This document shows, one piece after another, positions 1 through 9,165 of a DNA stretch of 64,000 nucleotides. Location of the stretch: positions 4,960,001 through 5,024,000 of the forward strand of contig NZ_AP022606.1 of assembly GCF_010728725.1 (NCBI RefSeq), read 5' to 3'. The position numbers and the translations under genes were made by a program. Numbering within the stretch: position 1 is the stretch's first letter; each line of letters starts with the position of its first letter. Under the pieces are notes generated by a model, which was given only the letters and a program-made list of their open reading frames with translations, was not told where the DNA came from and did no database searches. Source of the DNA: Mycobacterium branderi (GTDB lineage: Bacteria; Actinomycetota; Actinomycetes; Mycobacteriales; Mycobacteriaceae).

Positions 1-111
1 GTCCGCCGTACTCGGTCGTGGGATCACCGCAAGCTGGGACTGCCTGCGATGCCGGTGGGCGGTTCGACGGCGCCCGCCGCCGTCTAAGGCGAGCCAAAAC
101 CGGTGGAAAAG

Positions 112-184
112 TAGCCCCGATGGGATTCGAACCCACGCTACCGCCGTGAGAGGGCGGCGTCCTAGGCCGCTAGACGACGGGGCC
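112..184 (-). tRNA. tRNA-Glu (anticodon CTC)
   Basis: Read on the minus strand, a 73-nt cloverleaf begins GGCCCCG, continues with a D-arm containing GTCTAG and TAGGAC, has an anticodon stem-loop with CTCTCAC in the loop region (anticodon CTC), and a T-arm with GGTTCGAATCC. The acceptor stem closes with CGGGGCT and discriminator A. CCA is not encoded in the DNA. It supplies Glu-tRNA next to the synthetase gene gltX on the same strand. Confidence 0.95.
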
Positions 185-256
185 AGAACTGATCCGAGCT
201 GTCAGCATAGCTCACAGCCGTATGCCCACCTAATTGCTTGTGGTGGACAGACTTTG

Positions 257-328
257 CTGGGGTACCAGGACTCGAACCTAGAATGGCTGAACCAGAATCA
301 GCTGTGTTGCCAATTACACCATACCCCA
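257..328 (-). tRNA. tRNA-Gln (anticodon CTG)
   Basis: The minus strand reads TGGGGTATGGTGTAATTGGC at the 5' end, an anticodon arm GCTGATTCTGGTTCAGC with anticodon CTG, and a T-arm GGTTCGAGTCC closing with TACCCCAG. CCA is not encoded. This tRNA would be mischarged with Glu by the non-discriminating GltX nearby and then amidated by GatCAB, which is also encoded in this window. Confidence 0.95.
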
Positions 329-419
329 TTGGCGCCCTAAAACCGCTGGTCAGGGTTCTGCACCGCCGCTACTGCCAACTGCCCAAGGGCCGACGTGCAG
401 ACTACCAAAAAATCCCGCC

Positions 420-1874
420 TCAATGCTCACGCGCTGCCCGCAGCCGCTGAAGGCTCCGGTCGCGCCCAAGCAGCTCCAGCGATTCGAACAGCGGTGGGCT
501 GATCGACGCCCCGGTGGCCGCCACCCGGATCGGGCCGAAGGCCTTGCGCGGTTTGAGGCCGAGATCCTCCAGCAGCGCGCTCTTGAGTGCTGCCTCGATA
601 CCCGCCGCGGTCCAGTCCGTTACGGCGTCCAGGGACGTGGCGGCGGCGTCAAGCACCGGGCCCGCATCGGGGCCGAGCTCCTTGGCTGCGGCCTTCGGGT
701 CGATCGCGTACTCGTCGTCGTTGAGGAATTTCAGCAGCGACCACGCGTCGCCGAGCACCACGATGCGGGTCTGCACGAGCCCCGCGGCCACCGCGAACCC
801 CGCCGCATCCAGCCCGGTGTCATAACCATGCACGTCGAAGTAGGCCTGCAGTCTGGCGGTGAAGTCGTCGGGGTCGAGCAACCGGATGTGCTCGGCGTTG
901 ATCGCGTCGGCCTTCTTCTGGTCGAACCTGGCGGGGTTCGCGTTGACGTCGGCCACGTCGAAGGCGGCCACCATCTCCTGAATGCTGAACACGTCGCGGT
1001 CCCCGGCGATCGACCAGCCCAGCAACGCCAGATAATTCAGCAGGCCCTCGGGAATGAACCCGCGATCGCGGTGAGCGAATAAGTTCGACTGCGGATCACG
1101 CTTGGACAGCTTGCGGGTGCCTTCGCCCAATACCGTTGGCAGATGGGCGAACTCAGGTACACGATCGGCCACGCCGATGCGGATGAGCGCCTGGTACAGC
1201 GCGATCTGGCGGGGAGTCGACGGCAACAAATCTTCACCGCGCAGCACATGGGTGATTTTCATCAGCGCGTCGTCGACCGGGTTGACCAAGGTGTACAACG
1301 GATCCCCCGTTGCCCGGGTCAGCGCGAAGTCGGGTACGACGCCGGCCGCGAAAGTGGTCGGTCCGCGCACCAGATCGTCCCAGCCGATGTCCTCGTCGGG
1401 CATCCGTAACCGCACCACGGGTTTGCGACCTTCGGCCAGATAGGCCGCGCGCTGTTCGTCGGTCAAATCGCGGTCGAAGTTGTCGTAACCCAACTTCGGG
1501 CTGCGGCCCGCGGCGAGATGGCGCGCCTCGACCTCTTCCGCCGTCGAAAAGGCCTGGTATGCCTCGCCCGCGGCGAGCAGGCGATCCACCACATCGCGGT
1601 AGATGTCGCCGCGCTGCGACTGCCGGTACGGGCCATACGGCCCGCCCACCTCGGGGCCCTCGTCCCAGTTGAGCCCGAGCCAGCGCAACGCGTCCAGCAA
1701 CGCCAGATAGCTTTCCTCGGTATCGCGTTGAGGATCGGTGTCTTCCACCCGGAACACGAACGTGCCGCCCGTGTGCCGTGCGTAGGCCCAGTTGAACAAC
1801 GCGGTGCGGATCAGTCCGACGTGAGGGACGCCGGTGGGCGACGGGCAGAATCGGACCCGAACGCCGCCGCTCAC
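420..1874 (-). CDS. gltX: Glutamyl-tRNA synthetase (non-discriminating type likely)
   Basis: A 484-residue class I synthetase. The HIGH-like signature is [10 protein letters not shown] (residues 11-20) and the KMSKS-like loop is KLSKR (255-259). The zinc-binding cysteines of the E. coli-type enzyme are absent. It attaches Glu to tRNA-Glu and, because mycobacteria use GatCAB, presumably also to tRNA-Gln. The start is GTG at 1874, overlapping the upstream hydrolase stop in a GTGA junction, so the two are translationally coupled. Orthologue of Rv2992c by sequence and order. Confidence 0.97.
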   Translation of the reverse strand: MSGGVRVRFCPSPTGVPHVGLIRTALFNWAYARHTGGTFVFRVEDTDPQRDTEESYLALLDALRWLGLNWDEGPEVGGPYGPYRQSQRGDIYRDVVDRLLAAGEAYQAFSTAEEVEARHLAAGRSPKLGYDNFDRDLTDEQRAAYLAEGRKPVVRLRMPDEDIGWDDLVRGPTTFAAGVVPDFALTRATGDPLYTLVNPVDDALMKITHVLRGEDLLPSTPRQIALYQALIRIGVADRVPEFAHLPTVLGEGTRKLSKRDPQSNLFAHRDRGFIPEGLLNYLALLGWSIAGDRDVFSIQEMVAAFDVADVNANPARFDQKKADAINAEHIRLLDPDDFTARLQAYFDVHGYDTGLDAAGFAVAAGLVQTRIVVLGDAWSLLKFLNDDEYAIDPKAAAKELGPDAGPVLDAAATSLDAVTDWTAAGIEAALKSALLEDLGLKPRKAFGPIRVAATGASISPPLFESLELLGRDRSLQRLRAAREH

Positions 1875-2665
1875 GACTTTCCTTTGCGGACAACAGGATT
1901 GGTCAACGTGCCGATTCCCCCGACGGTGATGCTGACGGTGTCCCCGTCCTCGATCGGCCCGACGCCTTCGGGCGTACCGGTGAGAATGAGATCACCTGGC
2001 AGCAAGGTCATCACGGCCGAGACCCATTCCACGATCGCGCCGATGTCGTGAATCATCAACGAGGTACGGCTGCGTTGTTTGACCTGTCCATTGACCTCGG
2101 TGCACAGCTCGACATCGGACGGGTCGACGTCGGTGACAACCCACGGTCCGACCGGACAGAAGGTGTCGTGGCCCTTCGCCCGTGTCCACTGGCCGTCGGT
2201 CTGCTGTTGATCGCGGGCAGTCACGTCATTGGCGATCGTGTAGCCCAGGATGCTGTCGGCCGCCCGGTCGGCGCTGACGTCCTTGCAGGGCCGGCTGATG
2301 ACGGCGGCCAGCTCGCCTTCGAAATGCACCGGTGATGCATTGGCGGGCAACCGAATCGGCACATTGGGCCCGATGATCGCGGTGTTGGGCTTCAAAAAGA
2401 TCACCGGGTCGGCCGCATCCTGTCCGGAGCCGCCCATCTCGGCGACGTGCGCGGCGTAGTTCTTGCCGACGCAGATCACCTTGCTGGCCAGCATCGGGGC
2501 CAGCAGCCTCACGTCTGCCAACGGCCAGGAGCGACCGGTGAACGTCGGTGTGCCGAACGGATGTTCGGCGATTTCGCGGACAGTCATCCCAGCGGGGTCC
2601 TGCGGCTCGCCTTCGATGGTGACGAAGGCGACGCCGTCCGGGCTGGCGATTCGGCCAAGGCGCAT
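1871..2665 (-). CDS. Fumarylacetoacetate hydrolase-family protein
   Basis: A 264-residue FAH/2-hydroxyhepta-diene-dioate isomerase-like enzyme, orthologous to Rv2993c. The fold's hallmarks are visible: GKNYAAH near residue 75, metal-ligand segment HFEGELA, and a C-terminal [13 protein letters not shown]. Members cleave or isomerise beta-diketo acids with Mg2+; the substrate here is unknown. I chose the ATG at 2665, 10 bases after the TetR stop, over a longer reading that would run into the tetR gene. It overlaps gltX by 4 bases. Confidence 0.88.
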   Translation of the reverse strand: MRLGRIASPDGVAFVTIEGEPQDPAGMTVREIAEHPFGTPTFTGRSWPLADVRLLAPMLASKVICVGKNYAAHVAEMGGSGQDAADPVIFLKPNTAIIGPNVPIRLPANASPVHFEGELAAVISRPCKDVSADRAADSILGYTIANDVTARDQQQTDGQWTRAKGHDTFCPVGPWVVTDVDPSDVELCTEVNGQVKQRSRTSLMIHDIGAIVEWVSAVMTLLPGDLILTGTPEGVGPIEDGDTVSITVGGIGTLTNPVVRKGKS

Positions 2666-2675
2666 TCGTGAGAGC

Positions 2676-3299
2676 TTAAAGCGTCTCGCTCCGGCGTTTC
2701 CCGGTGACCATCGCCACCAAGAAGTCCTCCAGGTGCTCACGGCTGACGTCGAGTTCGTCGCGCAACCACAGCGTCACCAGATCGAACCCGCCGGCGACAA
2801 GCGTGAACGCCGCCAGATCGAGGTCTGGGTCCAGCGACTCCTGCCCGTCGAGCAGAGCTCGCCCCTGATCGGCCATCACTTTGGCCAGCATCTTGACCAG
2901 CTCCAGCCGGCGCGCCCGCAATCCGTCGGTGGTTTGCGACTCGATCAGCAGCCGCCCGCGCCGCGGGTCGTCGGCCAGAAAATCCAGACCGCTGCCGATG
3001 GCGGCGCGGGCCCGAAGCACCGGATCGGGCGGGGTGGCCTCGATCGCGGGCAGCAGTGCGCTGAATGCCCTGCTGATCTGATCGTCGAGCATCGCCAGCA
3101 CCAGCTCGTCGACGTTGCGGTAGCTCTCGTAGAAGTAGCGGTCGTTGAGCCGCGCCCGGGCGCAGACGCCGCGCACCGTCAGGCTGCCGACACCTCCGGC
3201 AGCGACCAGATCCAGCGCGGTCTCGAGCAGCGCGGTCTGCCGCCGCGAGCGCCGCTCGCTGTGGGTGGCACCGCCGTAGGTGCGCGCCGTGCCCGCCAT
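2676..3299 (-). CDS. TetR-family transcriptional regulator
   Basis: A 207-residue protein with an N-terminal helix-turn-helix (about residues 18-65, including a RYFYESYRNVDEL-like segment NDRYFYESYRN) and a TetR ligand-binding C-terminal half. The longer reading to 3623 overlaps the divergent gene and lacks conserved sequence, so ATG 3299 is used. It lies divergent to the MpaB-like oxygenase and upstream of the FAH and gltX genes with a 10-base gap. The dyad at 3331-3360 is its probable operator. Confidence 0.85.
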   Translation of the reverse strand: MAGTARTYGGATHSERRSRRQTALLETALDLVAAGGVGSLTVRGVCARARLNDRYFYESYRNVDELVLAMLDDQISRAFSALLPAIEATPPDPVLRARAAIGSGLDFLADDPRRGRLLIESQTTDGLRARRLELVKMLAKVMADQGRALLDGQESLDPDLDLAAFTLVAGGFDLVTLWLRDELDVSREHLEDFLVAMVTGKRRSETL

Positions 3300-3330
3300 G
3301 GGCTCGATTGTCGCATCCTTGACCGGCCCA

Positions 3331-3360
3331 GCTATCTGGTGAACACTGTCCCCAGATAGC
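3331..3360. promoter_or_regulatory. Probable TetR operator (9-bp perfect dyad)
   Basis: GCTATCTGG (3331-3339) and CCAGATAGC (3352-3360) form a perfect 9-bp inverted repeat with a 12-base spacer, located in the short gap between divergent tetR (start 3299) and the oxygenase gene (start 3388). Position and symmetry fit a TetR dimer pair controlling both directions. This is inference from position. Confidence 0.6.
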
Positions 3361-3387
3361 CGATGTGCCGCTGGGGAAAGGCTCGCA

Positions 3388-4599
3388 ATGACGCCGCGCG
3401 ACGAGAAACTGCCGAATCCGCCGTTCCTGACCGCGTTCCCCTTCAACCTGTTCATGCGCCTGTTGGCGCCCGGCGACCTGCGGGCCACCGTCGCGCAGCG
3501 GGAATCGTTTCGTCGTTTCGCCACCATCGGTGACCCGCTTGCCGACGACATCGTGGCGATGATGCAGCGATTGCCGACCGGAGAAGGCCGGCGCATGTTC
3601 GACGTCGCCGTCGAACACGGCATCGATGCCGTCGACGACCCGCCCTCGGAGCTGGTGGCGTTTTTCGCCCAGGTGGACGACCGGCCGTACTGGCTGGATC
3701 AGGCCAAGCTCGACCTGGCAGTGCGAGTGACGATGCGCACGGGCCTGGTCGGCATCGGGCTGGCGCTGCCGGGCCTGGCGCTCACCGGCGGCTACCTGGC
3801 GTCGAAGGCCGACAAGCCGCTGGTGGGCACCGGCGATCTGCGCCGGATGGCGCCGCGACGACTCAACGAAACCGCGACCTGGTTCATCGACGTCACCTCC
3901 CCCGGCGGCCTACAGCGTTTCGCGCCGGGTTTCACCGGCACGCTGCGGGTCCGGCTGATGCATGCGATGGTGCGCGCGGCCATGAGCCGCCGCGACGACT
4001 GGGACTTCGACGCCTGGGATCACCCGCTCAACCAGGTGCAGCTGGCCGGCACGCTGATGCTGTTCTCGCTGGCGAACCTGGCCGGATGCCAGGCGATGGG
4101 AGTGAAGTTCTCGGCGCGCGAGCGCGAGGCGGTCTTTCACCTGTGGCGCTACGTGGGCCTGCTGATGGGGGTGCACCCCGAGTTGGTCCCGGCGACCGAG
4201 GACGACACCTGGCGACTGTTCTGGCTCGAGGCCGACACCGAGTTCCGGCCCGACGAAGACTCCTACCGGCTGGCGCAGGCGCTGCACGCAGGTCCGCCGG
4301 ACGAGGACCCGCTGACCGCGCTGGCGCGCGGCTTCTTGTCCTCCTACAGCCGGCTGATGCTCGGCCGGTCGAACGCCGACCAGCTCGGCTTGCCCGACAA
4401 CAAGCCGCTACAGGCAGCGGTGCTGGCGACGTCGGCGATCAACCGGGTATTCGAGTTCCGCCGGCTCCTCCCGGGCGCGACGCGGCTCAGCGAAGAATTC
4501 GGGCAGTGGTCGCGGCGGCGGTTCGTCGGCCGGGGCCTGCGCGAGACGGGCGGCGACCGCAGCTATCGCCGTCACGACGCCTTGGCCGCCACCGGCTGA
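3388..4599 (+). CDS. MpaB-family (DUF2236) oxygenase-like protein
   Basis: A 403-residue protein resembling the DUF2236/MpaB oxygenase family common in mycobacteria. The segment PPSELVAFFAQVDDRPYWLD (about 90-110) and the helical histidine-bearing HPLNQVQLAGTLMLFSLANL and HLWRYVGLLMGVHPELVP regions are family-typical. The precise reaction in mycobacteria is not established; the family is proposed to be haem-dependent. Starts at ATG 3388, preceded by GGGGAAAGG. Divergent from and probably controlled by the adjacent TetR. Confidence 0.8.
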   Translation: MTPRDEKLPNPPFLTAFPFNLFMRLLAPGDLRATVAQRESFRRFATIGDPLADDIVAMMQRLPTGEGRRMFDVAVEHGIDAVDDPPSELVAFFAQVDDRPYWLDQAKLDLAVRVTMRTGLVGIGLALPGLALTGGYLASKADKPLVGTGDLRRMAPRRLNETATWFIDVTSPGGLQRFAPGFTGTLRVRLMHAMVRAAMSRRDDWDFDAWDHPLNQVQLAGTLMLFSLANLAGCQAMGVKFSAREREAVFHLWRYVGLLMGVHPELVPATEDDTWRLFWLEADTEFRPDEDSYRLAQALHAGPPDEDPLTALARGFLSSYSRLMLGRSNADQLGLPDNKPLQAAVLATSAINRVFEFRRLLPGATRLSEEFGQWSRRRFVGRGLRETGGDRSYRRHDALAATG

Positions 4600-4652
4600 C
4601 AGCCGGAGTTTTGCCGGCATCTATCCCACATGCGTGTGGAACGATGTCTTGA

Positions 4653-5993
4653 ATGGCGACGGAGTCGATCAGTGCCGGAGCCCGCTGGTCGATGGTGGCG
4701 ATCTCGCTGGCCGTCACGGCGAGTGCCTTCATCTTCATCAACGGCGTCGCCTTCCTGATCCCCGCGCTGGAAGCCGAACGCGGTACCGCGCTGGCCGAGG
4801 CCGGTCTGTTGGCGGCCATGCCGAGCTTCGGAATGGTGGTCACGCTGATCGCCTGGGGCGCCCTGCTCGATCGGGTGGGCGAGCGGATCGTGCTGACGAC
4901 GGGGTCGGCGCTGACGGCGGCCGCTGCCTACGCCGCGACGACGGTCCACTCCCTGATTGCCATCGGGGCGTTCCTGTTCGTCGGCGGCATGGCCGCGGCC
5001 AGTTGCAACACAGCCGGCGGTCGGCTGGTGTCCGGCTGGTTTCCGCCGCACCACCGCGGCCTGGCGATGGGAATCCGCCAGACTGCGCAACCGGTGGGAA
5101 TTGCCTTGGGCGCCTTGGTGATTCCGGAGCTAGCCGAACGCGGCCCGGTTGCGGGGCTGATGTTTCCGGCGTTGATGTGCACGGTGTCGGCGGTGGCGAG
5201 CGCGATCGGCGTGATCGATCCGCCTCGCAAGCCGCGCGCTGCCGCCACCGAACAGGAGCTGGCCAACCCGTATCGCGGCCGCCCAAAGGTCCTGCGGCGC
5301 ATCCACATAACGTCGTCGCTGTTGATGATGCCTCAGACGGTGACCGTGACGTTCATGCTGGTCTGGTTGATCAACGACCACAACTGGTCGATCGCCTCGG
5401 CCGGCGCGCTGGTCACCATCTCCCAATTGCTGGGCGCCGCCGGGCGCATCCTGGCCGGCCGATGGTCGGACCGGGTGGGCTCGCGAATGCGGCCGCTGCG
5501 GACGGTCGCGATCGCAGCCGCGCTGAGCATGTTCCTGTTGGGCCTGATCGACCGGGTGGGCTGGCGACTCGAGGTGGTGGTCATGGTCGCTGCAGCGGTG
5601 ATCGCTGTGCTCGACAACGGGCTGGAGTCCACCGCCATCACCGAGTACGCCGGCCCCTACTGGAGCGGTCGCGCGCTCGGCATCCAGAACACCACCCAGC
5701 GACTCACCGCCGCGGCCGGGCCGCCGGTGTTCGGCGCCCTGATCACGGCGGCCGGCTATCCCACGGCGTGGCTGGTATGCGGGTTGTTCCCGCTGGCGGC
5801 AATCCCGTTCGTCCCGACTCGGGTGCTGCCGCCCGGCCTGGAGACTAGAGCGCGGACGCGATCCGTTCGCCGACTTCGGCGGTGGATAACCTTTCGGTCG
5901 GGCGACTGGCCAGATGGGACTCCACGGCCCGGTCCACTCGCGCGGCGGCAGCGTCTTCGCCGAGGTGGGACAGCAGCAGCGCCACCGACATGA
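4653..5993 (+). CDS. Major facilitator superfamily transporter
   Basis: A 446-residue polytopic membrane protein with about twelve hydrophobic segments; residues 14-36 form the first, and the MFS loop motif between TM2 and TM3 is seen as [13 protein letters not shown], repeated in the second half as [11 protein letters not shown]. Orthologue of Rv2994; substrate unknown. The last approximately 50 codons, rich in Arg and Pro, run antisense through the 3' end of leuB (149-base overlap). The hydrophobic core ends just before this tail, so the tail may be dispensable. Confidence 0.87.
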   Translation: MATESISAGARWSMVAISLAVTASAFIFINGVAFLIPALEAERGTALAEAGLLAAMPSFGMVVTLIAWGALLDRVGERIVLTTGSALTAAAAYAATTVHSLIAIGAFLFVGGMAAASCNTAGGRLVSGWFPPHHRGLAMGIRQTAQPVGIALGALVIPELAERGPVAGLMFPALMCTVSAVASAIGVIDPPRKPRAAATEQELANPYRGRPKVLRRIHITSSLLMMPQTVTVTFMLVWLINDHNWSIASAGALVTISQLLGAAGRILAGRWSDRVGSRMRPLRTVAIAAALSMFLLGLIDRVGWRLEVVVMVAAAVIAVLDNGLESTAITEYAGPYWSGRALGIQNTTQRLTAAAGPPVFGALITAAGYPTAWLVCGLFPLAAIPFVPTRVLPPGLETRARTRSVRRLRRWITFRSGDWPDGTPRPGPLARRQRLRRGGTAAAPPT

Positions 5994-6855
5994 TCGCCGC
6001 CGTCGGGTCCGCGATTCCCTGCCCGGCGATGTCGGGCGCGCTCCCGTGCACCGGCTCGAACATCGACGGGTTGGTCCGGGTGGCGTCGATGTTGCCGCTG
6101 GCGGCCAGCCCGATCCCGCCGCACACCGCGGCAGCCAAGTCGGTGATGATGTCGCCGAACAGGTTGTCGGTGACGATCACGTCGAAGCGGCCCGGGTCCG
6201 TGACCAGGTGGATGGTCGCGGCGTCGACGTGCTGATAGGAAACCTCGACCTCCGGGTACTTCTCGCCGACCTCCTGCACGGTCCGCGACCACAGCGAGCC
6301 GGCGAACGTGAGCACGTTGGTCTTGTGCACCAAAGTCAGCCGCTTACGCCGCTGCTGGGCGCGTTCGAAGGCGTCCTGGACCACGCGGCGTACACCGAAC
6401 GCGGTGTTGACGCTGACTTCGGTGGCCACTTCATGGGCGGTGCCCACGCGGATCGCGCCGCCGGTGCCGGTGTAGGGACCTTCGGTGCCCTCGCGGACCA
6501 CCACGAAGTCGATGTCCGGGTGTCCGCGTAACGGGCTTTCCACGCCCGGGTAGAGCCGCGCCGGTCGCAGGTTGACGTGGTGGTCCAACTCGAAGCGCAG
6601 GCGCAGCAGCAGGCCGCGTTCGAGTACGCCGCTGGGCACCGACGGGTCGCCGATGGCGCCCAGCAGGATCGCGTCGTGCGCCCGCAGTTCGGTCAGCGCC
6701 GAGTCGGGCAGCACTTCCCCGGTGGCGTGAAAACGGCGCGCACCCAGGTCGTAGCTCGTCTTCTCCACGCCGGGCAGCACGGCGTCGAGAACCTTGACGG
6801 CTTCGGCCACCACCTCCGGGCCGATCCCGTCGCCAGGGATTACCGCCAATCTCAT
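5845..6855 (-). CDS. leuB: 3-isopropylmalate dehydrogenase
   Basis: A 336-residue NAD-dependent beta-decarboxylating dehydrogenase catalysing the third committed step of leucine synthesis. Visible signatures: GDGIGPEV (residues 8-15), LLGAIGDP followed by the substrate-binding arginine region [20 protein letters not shown], and the metal-binding Asp cluster [12 protein letters not shown]. Ribosome-binding sequence AGGAGGAG lies in the dispersed repeat just upstream. Orthologue of Rv2995c. Overlaps the MFS gene tail to tail. Confidence 0.97.
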   Translation of the reverse strand: MRLAVIPGDGIGPEVVAEAVKVLDAVLPGVEKTSYDLGARRFHATGEVLPDSALTELRAHDAILLGAIGDPSVPSGVLERGLLLRLRFELDHHVNLRPARLYPGVESPLRGHPDIDFVVVREGTEGPYTGTGGAIRVGTAHEVATEVSVNTAFGVRRVVQDAFERAQQRRKRLTLVHKTNVLTFAGSLWSRTVQEVGEKYPEVEVSYQHVDAATIHLVTDPGRFDVIVTDNLFGDIITDLAAAVCGGIGLAASGNIDATRTNPSMFEPVHGSAPDIAGQGIADPTAAIMSVALLLSHLGEDAAAARVDRAVESHLASRPTERLSTAEVGERIASAL

Positions 6856-6856
6856 T

Positions 6857-6900
6857 GGCGCCGCTCCTCCTCATCGCTTCGCTCTGCATCGTCGCCGGCG
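6857..6900 (-). repeat. Dispersed mycobacterial repeat supplying the leuB ribosome-binding site
   Basis: The whole serA-leuB gap is filled by a low-complexity segment that on the minus strand contains GATGCAGAGCGAAGCGATGA followed directly by GGAGGAGCGGCGCC and the leuB ATG. I recognise this as resembling a short repeat found upstream of many mycobacterial genes. The AGGAGGAG inside it is 8 bases from the leuB start, so the repeat acts as translation-initiation region. Only one copy lies in this window. Confidence 0.5.
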
Positions 6901-6904
6901 CGCT

Positions 6905-8491
6905 TCACGAAAGATCAACCACCTCAAGCTTGTTGGCGTCGACAGCCACCGCGATCGCCGACCGCACGTCGTCCGGTACATCGCGGTCCAGCCGCAGCAG
7001 GATCGTCGCGCCCGGACCCTCGGTGTCCTCGGACAGCTGCGCGGCGTGGATGTTCACCCCGGCAGCACCGAGCAGGGTGCCGATCTTGCCCAGCGCGCCG
7101 GGCTGGTCGATGTAGTTGATCACCAGGTTGGTGCCCTGGGCGCGCAGATCGAAGTTGCGCCCGTTGATCTGGACGATCTTCTCCACCAGCTGCGGTCCGG
7201 TCAACGTCCCGGCCACGTTGACGACCGAGCCGTCGGAAGCCACTGCCCGCACGTCGACGACGCTGCGGTGGTTGGGGCTTTCGGTCGCGGTGCTGATGTC
7301 GGCGGCGACCCCGCGTTCTTCGGCGATCGCCGGCGCGTTGACGAACGTGACGGGATCCTCGATGACCGCCGAGAACAAGCCGCGCAGCGCCGAAAGCCGA
7401 AGCACCTCAACGTCTTCGGCGGCCAGCTCACCGCGAACCTGCACCGACAGCGATGCCGGCAGCTCGTCGGACAGAGCGCCTGCCAGCAGTCCGAGCTTGC
7501 GCACCAGATCCAGCCAGGGCGCCACCTCCTCGCTGACCACGCCGGCGCCGACGTTGACGGCGTCAGGCACGAATTCGCCTGCCAGCGCCAGCTTTACGCT
7601 TGCCGCCACGTCGGTGCCGGCGCGATCCTGGGCCTCGGCTGTCGAGGCCCCGAGGTGTGGGGTGACGACTACTTGCGGCAGTTCGAACAGCGGGCTGTCG
7701 GTGCAGGGCTCGCTGGCGAACACGTCGATGCCGGCGGCCCGGACGTGCCCGCGGGACACGGCTTCGGCCAGCGCTTCCTCGTCGACCAGCCCACCGCGCG
7801 CGGCGTTGACGATGATGACGCCGGGCCTGGTTTTGGCCAGCGCCTCCTTGTCGATCAGCCCGGCGGTCTCGGGCGTCTTGGGCAGATGCACGGAGATGAA
7901 GTCGGCCCGGCCCAGCAGCTCGTCGAGCGTCAGCAGCTCGATGCCCAGCTGTGCGGCGCGGGCCGGCGACACGTACGGGTCGTAGGCCACCAGGTGGGCG
8001 CCGAAGGCGGCCAGTCGCTGGGCGACCAGCTGGCCGATGCGGCCGAGCCCGACGACGCCGACGGTCTTGCCGAAGATCTCGGTGCCGGAGAACGACGAGC
8101 GCTTCCACTCGTGGGAGCGCAGCGAGGCGTCGGCCGCAGTGATCTGCCGGGCGGCGGCCAACAGCAGCGCGATCGCGTGCTCGGCGGCGCTGTGGATGTT
8201 CGATGTCGGCGCGTTGACCACGAGCACACCGCGGGCGGTGGCGGCGTCGACGTCGACGTTGTCGAGCCCGACGCCCGCGCGCGCGACGATCTTGAGCTTG
8301 GGTGCGGCGGAGAGCACCTCGGCGTCGACGGTGGTGGCCGAGCGCACCAGTAGCGCGTCGGCGTCGGGTACCGCGGCCAGCAGCTTCTGGCGGTCCGGGC
8401 CGTCGACCCAGCGCACTTCCACCTGGTCGCCGAGTGCGGCGACGGTCGATTCGGCAAGTTTGTCAGCGATCAAGACAACAGGCAGGCTCAC
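6905..8491 (-). CDS. serA: D-3-phosphoglycerate dehydrogenase
   Basis: A 528-residue type I enzyme that oxidises 3-phosphoglycerate to phosphohydroxypyruvate, the first step of serine synthesis. Order of domains: split substrate domain, Rossmann NAD-binding core with VGVVGLGRIGQLVA near residue 150, catalytic His in TPHLGASTAEAQ near 280, an intervening domain, and a C-terminal ACT domain (NYIDQPGALGKIG, about 460-528) for serine feedback. Full family length. Orthologue of Rv2996c (serA1). Confidence 0.97.
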   Translation of the reverse strand: MSLPVVLIADKLAESTVAALGDQVEVRWVDGPDRQKLLAAVPDADALLVRSATTVDAEVLSAAPKLKIVARAGVGLDNVDVDAATARGVLVVNAPTSNIHSAAEHAIALLLAAARQITAADASLRSHEWKRSSFSGTEIFGKTVGVVGLGRIGQLVAQRLAAFGAHLVAYDPYVSPARAAQLGIELLTLDELLGRADFISVHLPKTPETAGLIDKEALAKTRPGVIIVNAARGGLVDEEALAEAVSRGHVRAAGIDVFASEPCTDSPLFELPQVVVTPHLGASTAEAQDRAGTDVAASVKLALAGEFVPDAVNVGAGVVSEEVAPWLDLVRKLGLLAGALSDELPASLSVQVRGELAAEDVEVLRLSALRGLFSAVIEDPVTFVNAPAIAEERGVAADISTATESPNHRSVVDVRAVASDGSVVNVAGTLTGPQLVEKIVQINGRNFDLRAQGTNLVINYIDQPGALGKIGTLLGAAGVNIHAAQLSEDTEGPGATILLRLDRDVPDDVRSAIAVAVDANKLEVVDLS

Positions 8492-8504
8492 CCGGCCAGC
8501 CTAA

Positions 8505-8535
8505 GCGGCGATCACAAGCGCGGCGGAGCCGGGCG
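8505..8535. repeat. 31-bp dispersed repeat, copy 1
   Basis: A 31-base segment beginning GCGGCGATC and ending AGCCGGGCG recurs at 28535-28565 with two mismatches. Both copies lie in the gap between divergent genes just outside the start of a minus-strand gene (serA here, gatC there). Role unknown. Confidence 0.6.
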
Positions 8536-8549
8536 TAGGCATCCTTTGG

Positions 8550-8612
8550 CGTTGACTCTGCGCGGACCAGGCGTGCTACTCGCACTTTTGCCTGGTAGCC
8601 GCAGAGTCAACG
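8550..8612. repeat. Long intergenic hairpin (13-bp perfect arms)
   Basis: CGTTGACTCTGCG (8550-8562) pairs perfectly with CGCAGAGTCAACG (8600-8612), and inside it ACCAGGC (8566-8572) pairs with GCCTGGT (8590-8596). It sits between divergent serA and the DUF4262 gene, so it is not an ordinary terminator, and no T-run follows. It belongs to a family of similar hairpins in this window (10607, 14236, 40774, 50753). Confidence 0.75.
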
Positions 8613-8672
8613 ACGATGTCGGTGCACGGGTGCATGGTGACGGTAAGTTCGATAAGAGGAGGGACGGCACCC

Positions 8673-9140
8673 ATGTGCTGGATGTGCGATCACCCCGGGA
8701 GCACCGTTGACGAATGGCTCGCGGAGATAGAGAAAACAAAGTCAAAACACGGCTGGGCGGTGCAATACGTCGAGAGTGACCGCGCGCCCTACGCCTACAC
8801 GGTCGGCCTGCATGAACACGGCCTGCCCGAACTATTGGTCACCGGCCTGCCACCGGAGCCGACGGCCCGGCTGCTCAACACCGTCGCCGCGTATCTGATG
8901 GACGGCGGACGACCGGTGCCGGGCGAATGGATCTCGATAGCCGACGGGCCGATGCTCGCGGTCGTCCAGGTGGAGCATCCCGATGCGCATATGAACGTGG
9001 CGGTCGCGTTCTACGGCCGCGAGCTGCATGCTTTGCAACTGGTGTGGGCCGACGAGCGCGGCCACCGGCCGTGGTGCCCGGAATTCAGCAACGGCGGGGT
9101 GCGGCAGCCGGTCCTCGGGGTGCGTCCCGACATGACCTAA
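8673..9140 (+). CDS. DUF4262 domain protein
   Basis: A 155-residue small soluble protein. The segment WAVQYVESDRAPYAYTVGLHEHGLPELLV is typical of DUF4262, a family of unknown function. An N-terminal CWMCDHPG with two cysteines three apart suggests possible metal or redox chemistry, but this is inference. ATG 8673 is preferred over upstream starts because AGGAGGG lies 11 bases ahead of it. No direct counterpart in the M. tuberculosis neighbourhood that I recall. Confidence 0.8.
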   Translation: MCWMCDHPGSTVDEWLAEIEKTKSKHGWAVQYVESDRAPYAYTVGLHEHGLPELLVTGLPPEPTARLLNTVAAYLMDGGRPVPGEWISIADGPMLAVVQVEHPDAHMNVAVAFYGRELHALQLVWADERGHRPWCPEFSNGGVRQPVLGVRPDMT

Positions 9141-9165
9141 CAGCAGCGGTCCCTACGATCACGGC

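Noticed and set aside
1..111. Possible gene end or regulatory element before the tRNA genes
   Set aside because: Too short, with no recognisable coding or structural signal.
6794..8353. 519-codon plus-strand frame antisense to serA
   Set aside because: High-GC shadow of the serA frame; His/Gly/Arg bias and no recognisable domain.
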